Positions 20,735 through 29,943 of a DNA stretch of 64,000 bases are shown piece by piece. How positions within the stretch are numbered: the first letter of the stretch is position 1; each line of letters opens with the position of its first letter. Origin of the DNA: Cordylochernes scorpioides (taxonomy: Eukaryota; Arthropoda; Arachnida; Pseudoscorpiones; Chernetidae); assembly GCA_030710605.1 (NCBI GenBank), contig CP092874.1, positions 20,282,611-20,346,610 on the forward strand, given 5' to 3'. The translations under genes and the position numbers were made by a program. The notes beneath the pieces are model-generated. The model made no database searches. It was not told the DNA's origin and saw only the letters and a program-made list of their open reading frames with translations.

Positions 20735-21121
20735 CAGTAGCAACAACAACAACAACAAAAAGCCTTTATTTAGGGTCACTGACCCTATACAGGATTCACC
20801 AGAGGTATGCATAAGAACAAAGCAGTGAGACAAAGGAAATAACGATATAGACAGAAGAAAAAGAAAAAAAAAGAAAAAAAAACAAGAAAGAGAAAGAGGG
20901 ACGCAAGAAAAACAACACAAAAAGAGTAGCAGTAAGAAAGTGAGGAGTGAGTGTCACTTAGCCTTCTTCTGAGATATGGACTTGTGGAAACCATAAAACG
21001 CCGTAGCAATATACTTATTCTGGGTCATATTGTCAATTATTGATGGAAGTGAAGCACAGAGTTGCCCAGTTTTGAGCATAAGGGTTCTTCTTTCTTCTTT
21101 CAGAGCAGAGCAATCAAAAAT
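20735..21121 (-). pseudogene. CR1-like retrotransposon 3' tail
   Basis: The minus-strand peptide at 20954-21121 contains YIFDCSALKEERRTL and the end KYIATAFYGFHKSISQKKAK, nearly identical to the copy at 41062-41451. The 3' region is A/G-rich, then the hairpin AGGGTCACTGACCCT (20772-20786), AAATAAAGGC and (TTG)n. It is truncated at 21121, where a Penelope-like tail sequence begins abruptly. Confidence 0.8.
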
Positions 21122-21590
21122 ATAGCTAGAAGTATACAATTATAGAATAAAACTTAACCTTGAATGCTTTTTGATATTATTACTGTTGGATCATTTTTGA
21201 AGACTCAGATTTATAAAATTATTTTATTAAACATTAAACATATTTAGATATATATAGAAACGAGTTAATTATCTCGTATTTAAGGCAATAAAAGATTCAT
21301 CTAATTTTTATACATTTTCTAACCAGATTCAACTTGTGAAAACAGACGACAAAGAAAAGAATAAACAAAATTTATAATAGAGGGTAAGTTCCTATTTTTT
21401 GCAAGCTTTCAAACTCAAAGAATATTCAGCTTCTTGCTTCATTATAGATAACTATACATACTTAACAGGGGTTTATAGTTATATAGAACTTCTAGTTGGT
21501 TCTGTTGAAGGGCATATTAGCCCGAAAGCTAGAAGTATACAATTATAGAATAAAACTTAACCTTGAATGCTTTTTGATATTATTACAAGT
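21122..21590 (+). repeat. Direct repeats with a Penelope-like tail hairpin
   Basis: AGCTAGAAGTATACAATTAT ... TTTTTGATATTATTAC occurs at 21122-21182 and again at 21529-21588. Between them, 21502-21530 reads CTGTTGAAGGGC ... GCCCGAAAGCTAG, a hammerhead-like hairpin with the essential A6 changed. The arrangement resembles the direct repeats of Penelope-like copies. Confidence 0.6.
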
Positions 21591-21615
21591 CAGTTTATTT
21601 CAATACAATGTTTAT

Positions 21616-21908
21616 TGAAATTACAAATATATTCTCACAATGAGTATCTTTTTTATTAAAAAAACGCTAGCTTTCAAGCGTTAATCGCTTTTCAACGGGC
21701 ATATACTTCTATGTACAATATCAAGATGAACTTTGTACAGTAATAATTGTGTTATTGTCAATAACATATTTTCAATTATTACTGTACAAAGTTCATCTTG
21801 ATATTGTATATAGAAGTATAAGCCCGTTGAAGAGCAGAAATTTTGCTCGAAAGCTTCCTTTTTTTAAATAAAAAAGATACTCATTGTGAAAATATAATTG
21901 TAATTTTA
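21616..21908. repeat. Palindrome with Penelope-like tail motifs
   Basis: Arms of about 130 bp (ACAATGAGTATC ... AAGATGAACTTTGTACAG and inverse) around a 35-bp loop near 21750. Each arm carries a GAAAGCT(T/A)-type tail hairpin, diverged between the arms. Confidence 0.8.
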
Positions 21909-21939
21909 ATACTTTTTCACAATTTTTATCATGAACAAT

Positions 21940-22112
21940 GTTTATTGTAGAACGACATTTGAAAATAATCCCGCATGTGTTTCTTTTGAAAGAAAAAATC
22001 GAAATTTAAGGAGAAATAACGATTATTTCTAACCTTAGGGATGAAGTATAAAAGGATGAATTGTGAAGAGTAATGATAAACGGAAAAATAAAAGTGTTCA
22101 GGGATGGGAATG
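21940..22112. repeat. Family G fragment
   Basis: Contains GAACGACATTTGAAAATAAT, ATTTCTAACCTTAGGGATGA and GTGTTCAGGGATGGGAATG, stopping where the tRNA-like part would start. Confidence 0.65.
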
Positions 22113-22258
22113 TTTATTGCAATATTTATAAAAGGATACGCTATATACGGGGGGCAACAACCTGTATATAAGGAATATTAAAAGGTTTTAACGATAGGCT
22201 ATAACACAGCTATATACACAGAAGTTAGGATCAGACATGACGTAACCACGCAAATAAT

Positions 22259-22514
22259 ATTTGAAATGAAGGCGATAAAAACGTGGTGATTTTCTTTTAA
22301 TAGTAAAAACACAAGCTTTCAGGCAAGAATGCCCTTCTTCAGGTTACAACTTGGAAATATTTTAAAATAAAAGGTTTTCATATTCAAAGCAAATAAATAA
22401 AAGTAAATAAAATATTTCCAAGTTGTTACCTGAAGAAGGGCATTCTTGCCTGAAAGCTTGTGTTTTTACCATTAAAAGAAAATCACCACGTTTTTATCGC
22501 CTTCATTTCAAATA
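22259..22514. repeat. Palindrome with hammerhead-like hairpins in both arms
   Basis: Arms of about 107 bp around a 41-bp loop. The right arm (22429-22462) reads CTGAAGA, AGGGCATTCTTGCCT, GAAAGCTTG. The CUGANGA and GAAA boxes are intact around a paired stem, but the GAAAGCU that follows leaves no room for stem III. Confidence 0.85.
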
Positions 22515-23001
22515 CACAGAGGTATTAAAGGTATATATATATTGTTACAACTTTAGATGTAGGTGGTATTTGCTCAGCCCATTGTAGTGTAAAATAAACC
22601 TGAACAAGTTCTCATTAAAAAGCTGACGCTTTATTTTGGAATGCTTTCAAAGAGGGGGGGGGAAGAGCCGACGCGAACGCGTGTGGCTGCACTAAGTTAA
22701 CAACAAAAATAATAAACAAGACAATACTAATTTGTTTAATAAGTGAAAATAACTAATGATAATAGTGTTTCACCAAGTTGCAGCTTTGAAGGGTCGTCGA
22801 CCTTGGTTTCTTACTTCTTGGTGTTATACACGTTTCCCGAGCGGGTTTCCATACTCAAAGCAAATAAATAAAAGTAAAAGTAAATAAAAATAAATTACCT
22901 TTTAACGTTATTGTGTTTATTTATTCGTTGTCTTCCTCGTAGGTCGTGATCCGCCGTCTTCGTCTAGGTCCTCTCTCGCTCCAATAACCAATCAAGATAT
23001 A
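22515..23001. other. Unassigned, possibly an old solo LTR
   Basis: A GC-richer block (22600-22985) with a G8 run and several CG-containing motifs. It begins near TGTTACAACTTTAG, but I cannot define a matching end. Confidence 0.25.
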
Positions 23002-23351
23002 TCTATATATATATAAATCAATGTTTGTATGTTTGTTTGTATGTCCGGTATACAAATTCGCAGTAGTTCACTAATTCAAACCAAAATTTCCATACATAGG
23101 TAAAAAATACGGGGAAGACGATAGGCTATTTTAAAAATATATAAATCAATTATTAAAACTATATATTCAAATTATTCTACTAACTCACGAACAGCGCCCT
23201 CTATCAAAGATTAGATTAAATTATGCTGATACAAACAAATAGATAATGCTAATAACAAACAATTATAAAAAAAATCTTATCTAAATATATATCACTCGGG
23301 TAGATATGCACACGGGTCAATCCCGGGGCGAAGCCCGGGTCACCCGTCTAG
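23002..23351 (+). mobile_element. Helitron-like non-autonomous element
   Basis: Starts TCTATATATAT after an A. Includes the TGTTTGTATGTTTGTTTGTA block common near Helitron 5' ends. It ends with the hairpin CCCGGGGCGAAGCCCGGG (about 23322-23339), a short spacer and CTAG before a T. The A/T flanks and lack of target duplication fit rolling-circle insertion. Confidence 0.65.
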
Positions 23352-23861
23352 TGTACAATAAAATATTACAAAAGGAATGATGATAATATAAATAATCTGT
23401 TTTAAATAAATATTAAATATCATTGAATATTTTGAATAAATGTAGGGCGTATTAAAATTGATGCAACAATATTTAAATGAGTCGGCTATGACAATATATA
23501 CATGTCGTTAAGTTATCTATTCTAGTTACAAAGGAGAAATTTTGTTTTCCTAGAAGTATTCAGTAGTCTTAGGAGAAACCAATAATGACCACACCCAATG
23601 ACCTTTAGCTTACCTTAATGTGTATAACCTTTATAACATTGGATCGATTCAACGTTAGGTTTGTTATTGTATCTTAGCGGAGAAATACTTGTCTGTATAT
23701 ATGATGGAAACGCTATATATATTGAATGGATTTATCTCTAATTAATTAAATGAATATGTAAATAAGTATTGAAAAGTCTTGGCTCATCATTGGTGAGCCT
23801 TCCCAGCGATTTAGCGCTAATTTAATCCACTATATCTAAGCTACAAAACTATTGTATATTA
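23352..23861. other. AT-rich sequence with a decayed snapback core
   Basis: At 23785-23835 the minus strand retains GCTGGGAAGG, CAATGATGAGCCAAG and a mutated GCTAAATC where CGAAAC is expected. Confidence 0.45.
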
Positions 23862-24038
23862 CAGTTAAACCTGTCTATAGTGCCCCCTCTAAATAGCGTC
23901 TTCCTCTCTATAGCGCCCGATTTAAAACATTAAAATGTAAACATTTTACATTAAAAGTGACCTGTCTATAGCACTCCCTCTCGATAGCACCCTATTTTGA
24001 TGAGTCCCAAGAGGGGGCGCTATAGACAGGTTTAACTG
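23862..24038. mobile_element. pogo-like MITE with CAGTTAAACCTG termini
   Basis: CAGTTAAACCTGTCTATAG ... CCCCTCT on the left and the inverse (AGAGGGGGCGCTATAGACAG ...) on the right, flanked by TA. A second internal CCTGTCTATAGCACTCCCTC block is present. Half copies lie at 38350-38400 and 51015-51072. Confidence 0.8.
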
Positions 24039-24169
24039 TATATAGAAATTAATAATACATTTACCAATACGTATATATATTCTATTGTTAAAAAGTAGAC
24101 TTTCAAACAAAGATGTTCTACTATTGGCTTATCAAATTTATATTGAGAAATGTTTTCTATAGACATACA

Positions 24170-24400
24170 CAGCAATAACATAGGGAAGTTGTACCTTTTA
24201 CCATGTATATCAGGATTCAGACAATAACTCTGAAAGATATTACAGTGACCAATACATACAATGACCATACAAAAGATAACCAATTGTGAACAAAATTGCC
24301 TCTGTCTTCTTTTTCTTCTTCAAAAAAAAAATACGACCGGCGACATCAAAGACTTTCCACTTTCTTAAGTTTTGTCCATGAAGATAGAGATATTTCTCCA
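24170..24400 (+). mobile_element. TACACTCATGG mini-MITE, single unit with far terminus
   Basis: One diverged 123-bp unit followed by TTGTGAACAAAATTGCCTCT, an A-run, CGACCGGCGACATC and the inverted end TTTCTTAAGTTTTGTCCATG. This shows the larger parent structure that is also seen at 38584-39047. Confidence 0.65.
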
Positions 24401-24448
24401 AATAAATTTAATAAGCTCGTAGTAGAGCTTTTAAATTTACATTTTCAA

Positions 24449-24731
24449 ATTTTGGTTTTCGACCACTACGACCCGGGTTCGATTCCCGCATTGGACACTT
24501 TTTTTCTGTTAAAAAAAAATGCTCCAATGGCCCCCGATTCTTGCAAAAGTCCAACCCCACCAGCGAGTGCAAGTAAACAAATGGGGCTCTGGTACATTTG
24601 TAAGTGCAAAGTCGAATTGCTTTTCACATGTGTAGACATGTGGTACACTTACAGTAAAAGCAGTCGCTAACTACTCACCATGATTATCATGGCCTATACC
24701 ACGTGTACTAGGGATAAGCAAAAAAAAAAAG
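24449..24731 (+). mobile_element. tRNA-derived SINE, copy 2, full length
   Basis: T-arm-like start CGACCCGGGTTCGATTCCCG (B box GGTTCGATTCC), T/A-rich linker, body GGCCCCCGATTCTTGCAAAA, the palindrome CCATGATTATCATGG and an A11 tail. About 280 bp. Confidence 0.85.
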
Positions 24732-25730
24732 GAATAACACCATGTAGACAATTTACTTTGTTATGTGCTATTCCTCTATTTGACTAGAATCTGCCTTTCT
24801 AGAATCATTCCTTTCCATAAAGTATAACAGTATAAACCGGGAAATACCCGAAATATACCACTCCTTCTGTAAATAGACACACCCAGTCTTTGTAGCAATT
24901 TATAGGTCCCTCCTCAGTTGTTTATTTGGCTTTATCTCTATCGGATTGAAAGTGTAATAGTACAAATGTTTTTAATTTCATAAATTTAACTTTCTCAGCA
25001 CAATTTTGCATATTAATTCTGTTTATCTATTTTTCTATTAATACTCATCTCATATTTCTTTCTTTTTTGTCATTGTAAAGCCTGTAGAAAGACGTCCGAA
25101 AGCTTGCAAATAAAGTTCGATATTTTGCTAATACATTCTATTGTTCATTTTTTAAATAAAAAGTTAATTATTAAACTAATTTAGCTTATTCGCCATATCT
25201 ACAAATCAATATTCCAATTACGGAGTAAAATATGCAAATTTTTAACTTTTTCCTTCCCTCAAATTTACATAGTTGACGTTTGGGGGGAGAAAAAAGTCAA
25301 GCAGAAAATACACTTTTCGTCCATTAAAATCTTTTCGAATTCTCTCCAACTTTCCCATTTTTTGGAAAGTTTTCCTTCACTCTTGCTCTCTGGCGATGTA
25401 ACAAATATACAAGATCAATTTGTTTTTAAATTTCTGGGGTTGGAGCGAAATATTTATTAAAATATTTGGAGGAAAAGGTCGGTATAGAACAACTTGTCAA
25501 AAATAGATATTTTAACATTTTAAGCTATCGTTTTCATATATATGATGTAATTCTACTATAGATGTGTGAAAAAAAAAATTAGCAGTCGTTTGTGGCTGTC
25601 TCCACCTCAATCATCATCTCTTTATTTTTCAAATCTTTTTAAACAAAAAAAAAAATTACATACTCCATTTAGTTAAATCTTCAGTAAAAACAAAAAAAAA
25701 AAATTACATTCTATCATTCAAAATGTATCA
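24732..25730. other. AT-rich sequence with one Penelope-like tail hairpin
   Basis: 25086-25116 reads CTGTAGAAAGACGTCCGAAAG followed by CTTGCAAATAAAG. Otherwise nothing recognised. Confidence 0.4.
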
Positions 25731-25966
25731 TATATATTTTTTTTTATCAGAAAAAAAAGTACCCATGCCCCCCGATTCTTGCAAAAGTCAAACCTCACCA
25801 GCGAGTGCAAGTAAACAAACGGGGCTCTAACACATTTGTAAGTGCAAAGTCGAACTGTTTTTCACATGTGTAGACATGTGGTGTACTTACAGTAAAAGCA
25901 GTCACCTATTTCTACCATGATTATCATGGCCTGTACCAAGTGTACTAGGGATAAGCAAAAATAAAA
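25731..25966 (+). mobile_element. tRNA-derived SINE, copy 3, lacking the tRNA head
   Basis: Starts within the T-rich linker, then matches the body through CCATGATTATCATGG and CTAGGGATAAGC. Confidence 0.8.
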
Positions 25967-26052
25967 AACTTTTATTTTTTCTTAACCGATATATTTATTG
26001 TATAAATGCAGGAAGATGTTCATGTGTATAAAAAGGATATTATGATGATTAT

Positions 26053-26250
26053 CGCGCCATCTTTTATCAAAATTCGAAACTAATATAGACGCGTATGATT
26101 CTTTTAAAAATAAAACAATTTCTACTGCCCTTACTGCAATGGAAAAATTAATGGGAGGGCCTGGCTCATCAGTGGTGAACCCTCTCAGCGGTTTCGCCAG
26201 TTTAATGTACCATACGCGTCTATAATAGTTTCAAATTTTGATAAAAGAGG
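26053..26250 (-). repeat. Snapback family, subfamily B, compact short-TIR form
   Basis: Inverted termini of about 38 bp (TTATCAAAATTCGAAAC ... GACGCGTATG) enclose one copy of the core. On the minus strand, 26152-26200 reads CTGGC, CGAAACC, GAGAGGG, CACTGATGAG, GCCAG, CCCTCCC. CTGGC/GCCAG replaces the TTGGC/GCCAA of other subfamilies, so the helix is kept. This is the simplest intact member and may be closest to the ancestral layout. Confidence 0.8.
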
Positions 26251-26439
26251 ACATCTTCTAAGAAAATACTTTATTGAATCTTTATCCAAAAGGAGTTATC
26301 TTTGTTTAGCAACAAACAATTAGACATCGGTAGGTATGGTGTATTTAGGTTGATTTAAAAGTAGAAATATATTTTAGGCTTTATTTATTTAAATGTCTTT
26401 TATTATACAATATAATGCGGCTTGTGATTGTAAAACGAC

Positions 26440-26712
26440 ATTTTAAAATTATACCGCATGATTTTCTTTTGAAAGAAAAATCCAAATTTATTTTAAGGAG
26501 AAATGATGATTATTTCTAACCTTAAGGATAAGGTATGAAAGGATGAATTGTGAAGAGTAATGATAAATTTCCATCCCTGGACACTTTTATTTTTCCGTTT
26601 ATCATTACTCTTCACAATTCATCCTTTCATACTTCATCCTTAAGGTTAGAAATAATCGTTATTTCTCCTTAAAATAAATTTGGATTTTTCGTTGAAAAGA
26701 AACACATGCGGC
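26440..26712. repeat. Family G palindrome
   Basis: Arms of about 120 bp (GCATG(A/T)...TTTCTTTTGAAAG, AACCTTAAGGATAAGG, GAAGAGTAATGATAAA) around a 30-bp loop. The loop contains CCATCCCTGGACAC, the acceptor/T-arm remnant of the tRNA-like segment at 20581-20655. Confidence 0.85.
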
Positions 26713-27362
26713 TTTTATTATATTACACCGGAGTAGATGCAAAATCCAAAATGACAAGTTGTCAACAATAGAATGATGATGATAAGTTATATATTACGAC
26801 ATATATATATATCACAGAATCTGTGGATTTAAAATTATTAGAATATAAATAAACGACAGCAGGAATGTTGTCTAGTTATTCCATAACAACTATCTGGCAA
26901 GTTATGATGTCTCCGGTCGTCCTTTTATTTATTTTTTTTTTAGGAGACAGAGGCAATTATGTTTACACTTAGTTATCTCGTATGTCTTCAATAAAGGTCA
27001 CTCGTACATACATGTTTTTAATATAATATGCAAATAGGGTTTGCAAATATGCAACAGAAAAAAAAGCCAGAATGATTTTGACTCCCTCCGGATGATATAG
27101 AGTCTATATATGCAATTTTAATGACCAGACGTAAAATACTTAAATATATACATGTCACTAAAGTAAAAAAGATTAATACTATATGCAAATATAGTACATT
27201 ATGAATTCTCGTCTGCCCCCCCTTGAGTCTTGAATAGACTCCATTTTAATTTAACAGCGCAATGTTTTTAATTCGTTAGCGCAAATTAAGAAAAAAAATG
27301 GTAAAAACTAATTGTATATATAAAAATATTCATACCATAATACTAGAAGCTATATAAATATA
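26713..27362. other. AT-rich sequence; mini-MITE scrap at 26955-27001
   Basis: CACTTAGTTATCTCGTATGT and CTTCAATAAAGGTCACT are the end of the 123-bp unit. The rest is unassigned. Confidence 0.45.
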
Positions 27363-28190
27363 TGTGGCAATATCGTTGCGGAATTTCTTGTTGTTGGATG
27401 CGAATGGTGATATTTGATTGAAGCGCAGCCGTTTGAGTGGAAGTTGCAGCATACAGTTAGGAATAATCAGGACACGTGATTGTTTGAAAATAAAAGGCAA
27501 CTGGATTGGAGGGAAGAAGGTTTGAGAAGGAGCGGGTTTGATTGTTCCTTATCTGATCACATGGCGGTGATTGACATAGTTATGAGCTGAGCTGAGAGAG
27601 AGATCTCTAGAACAGATGTTACCTTGGTGGGAGCAAGTCGAAGGCTGATCCGAACTCGGTGGGAGCCAAGTCGCTACTGCCGGTGTTGTTCCTATGAGAG
27701 CGAAAACCTCACTGACCATCCTTGCCTTTCGATTTAACACCAAGACTCCGTTTCTCTATGATTGGTCGAGAGATGTCACATGATCTTTTCCTATTGGTTG
27801 ACCTACTTAAGGAGCTATCTTCTGATTGGCCCGCGGCTCTCCTTGATGAAAGATGTGCCCTGCCTGGTATATCCGATTTCGTCAGGAAGTGTTGGGTGGC
27901 TTGACGCTTATAGCTTCGACGGATATTAGATACGTCCTGTCTTTGCCGGAAATATTGGGTGTTAGCTTCAACATTTATAACTTCTGGTCACTAGAGACGT
28001 CCGGTCTCTGCCCCTGCAATATTGACACAGGGGTGCCCAGAATAGTCGTGCCAACTTTAGGTCTACTTCCTATATCTTAATGCTACTTGCTTCCCTCCAG
28101 TTACCTTGTTCTTTATTAAGTCTTCGAAAATCATACATGGTACATACATAGTGGGTCGGGGTTGCATTTAATTATATACAAATTATGACA
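27363..28190 (-). repeat. 3' LTR of element 1
   Basis: 828 bp, TG...CA ends, matching 32870-33697. Confidence 0.9.
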
Positions 28191-29943
28191 GATGCGCCCC
28201 CTACATGTGAAGAATTCAAGAAGGGGTTAGCCTGAGAGAATTCTGTAAAATGAAAAATAATTTTGTGGGAAAATTAGTTGTAGGTATTGAGGGGCTATAT
28301 ACAAGCATTGCTGGTGACATAAGTAAGATAGAATGGGGTTGATGATATAGGTTGAGTATAATTAATAGAAATCAAAAATTTTTTTAATTGTAAGAAATCA
28401 ATGAAGGTTATGGTACATAGTGGGTAAAACAAAAAAAATGCGCCTAAACGAATTCTACTCGAGATAAGAAATGATATCGAGGGAGTTCTATTAAGGCTTT
28501 TGAAATCAAATAAAAATAATATAAAAATAGTTGAATGAAATCAAAATTGAATGTGTTTGGTTGAAAAAGAAAAATATTTTGTCGCATGGTGACAAAGACA
28601 ACTGCTTAGTTACTTTTTTGCTCGAATTCTGAGAAAAAGGAATCGAGGAAATTTCATAAGGTGCTTTGAAATCAAAACAAAATGAAATAAGAAGTTGAAT
28701 GAAATCAAAATTGAATGTGTTTGGTTGAATGGTGAGAAAAAAAAGAAGAATGCCTAACCATATTCTAGCTCGAAATTGGGAATGAAATCGAAGGAATTCT
28801 ATTAGGTCTTTGGAGAAATCAAAAATAAAAATAAAATAAGAGTTTTTTGAGCGACATCAAAGTTGAGTGCTTGGTTGAATGGTCAAAAAAAAAAGGAAAA
28901 ATGCCTAATTACTTTTTTGCTTGAATTTTGGAAAGGAATTCGAGGAAATTTCATAAGGTCTTTTGAGAAATCAAAATAAGAATAAAAATAAGAGTTGAAC
29001 GAAATCAAAGTTGAGCGTTTGAAAAAAAAAAATGAAAAATAAAAAGGTTTCAACAACAAAGGGTGATTTAATGTTTTTAGTTTAATCGAAAACCAGTGGG
29101 TTTTCGTTGATAATTGAGTTGTGGCAATATAAGTCAAGTGGTAAATAGAATGATAATTGATAAGTGAAAATGATAATATAAGCTAATTGGTAAATAAAAT
29201 GATAGTTAATGATTAAAATTGATAATAAGTTGAATAAATTGCTAAATTGATTAAACATTTATATTTTTAATTGAGAGAAAATAATGAAAATGATTGATAT
29301 GAAAAATAAGGTGTATTGGTTTGAACCCTATGGTATCTACATGCCCTGATCTACATGTATTGGTTGCTCCATTTTGCCCTATAAATGTTTTACTTGCTCA
29401 ATTATGCCCTATAAATTTTTTGTCTCGTCTGTAGCGACACTTAGGTGAAAAACGTGATTCTAGTCCTCAAGTGCGTTTATGCTGTGTGTACAGGAGACAT
29501 GGAAATCTATATAACCTTTATGTGTAATTTTTTGTCTTTGTGTGTGTGTTGTGAAAAAATGTTAGAAGTCTGTTGTGTAAGAAATGTGTGAGTTAGTTCT
29601 ATGTGTTGTCTCGTGGATGTGGAGTTGGTTGGTAAAAATCGATATGTAGACTCGAACTGGAATCAAAATCGGTGGTATAGCGAGGTTCCCAGTTGACCTC
29701 AATAGGGGATCTTCTCATTGTAATTAGAGATACGGAAGTGGGGTGTGTCGGGCAAACGAGAGGGAATGAAATTGGAGATCGGACGAGGGCGCTCCGCTTT
29801 GTTTACAGAGGCCGAATTTATCGCTGCGAACTACACTTCCGTCGTGGTGTCTCAAATTCTCGTTTCCTGCCGTCTATTTATTTTTGGTGCGGCTCGGGGC
29901 TTGTTTTTGGAGTACGGCTTCTCCGACATCGGTTGGTTATCTT
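28191..29943 (-). other. Long non-coding 3' region of element 1 with internal tandem repeats
   Basis: From about 28440 to 29035 a unit of about 145 bp recurs four times: GGAATTCTATTAGG / AAATTTCATAAGG ... GAAATCAAA ... GTTGAATGAAATC ... TTGGTTGAATGG. The plus strand is A/G-rich here. No frame is open. It may serve RNA packaging or replication signals. Confidence 0.7.

Noticed and set aside
27549-28080. Short frames inside the LTRs (repeated at 33056-33587)
   Set aside because: They occur identically in both LTRs and have no domain. LTR identity explains the duplication.
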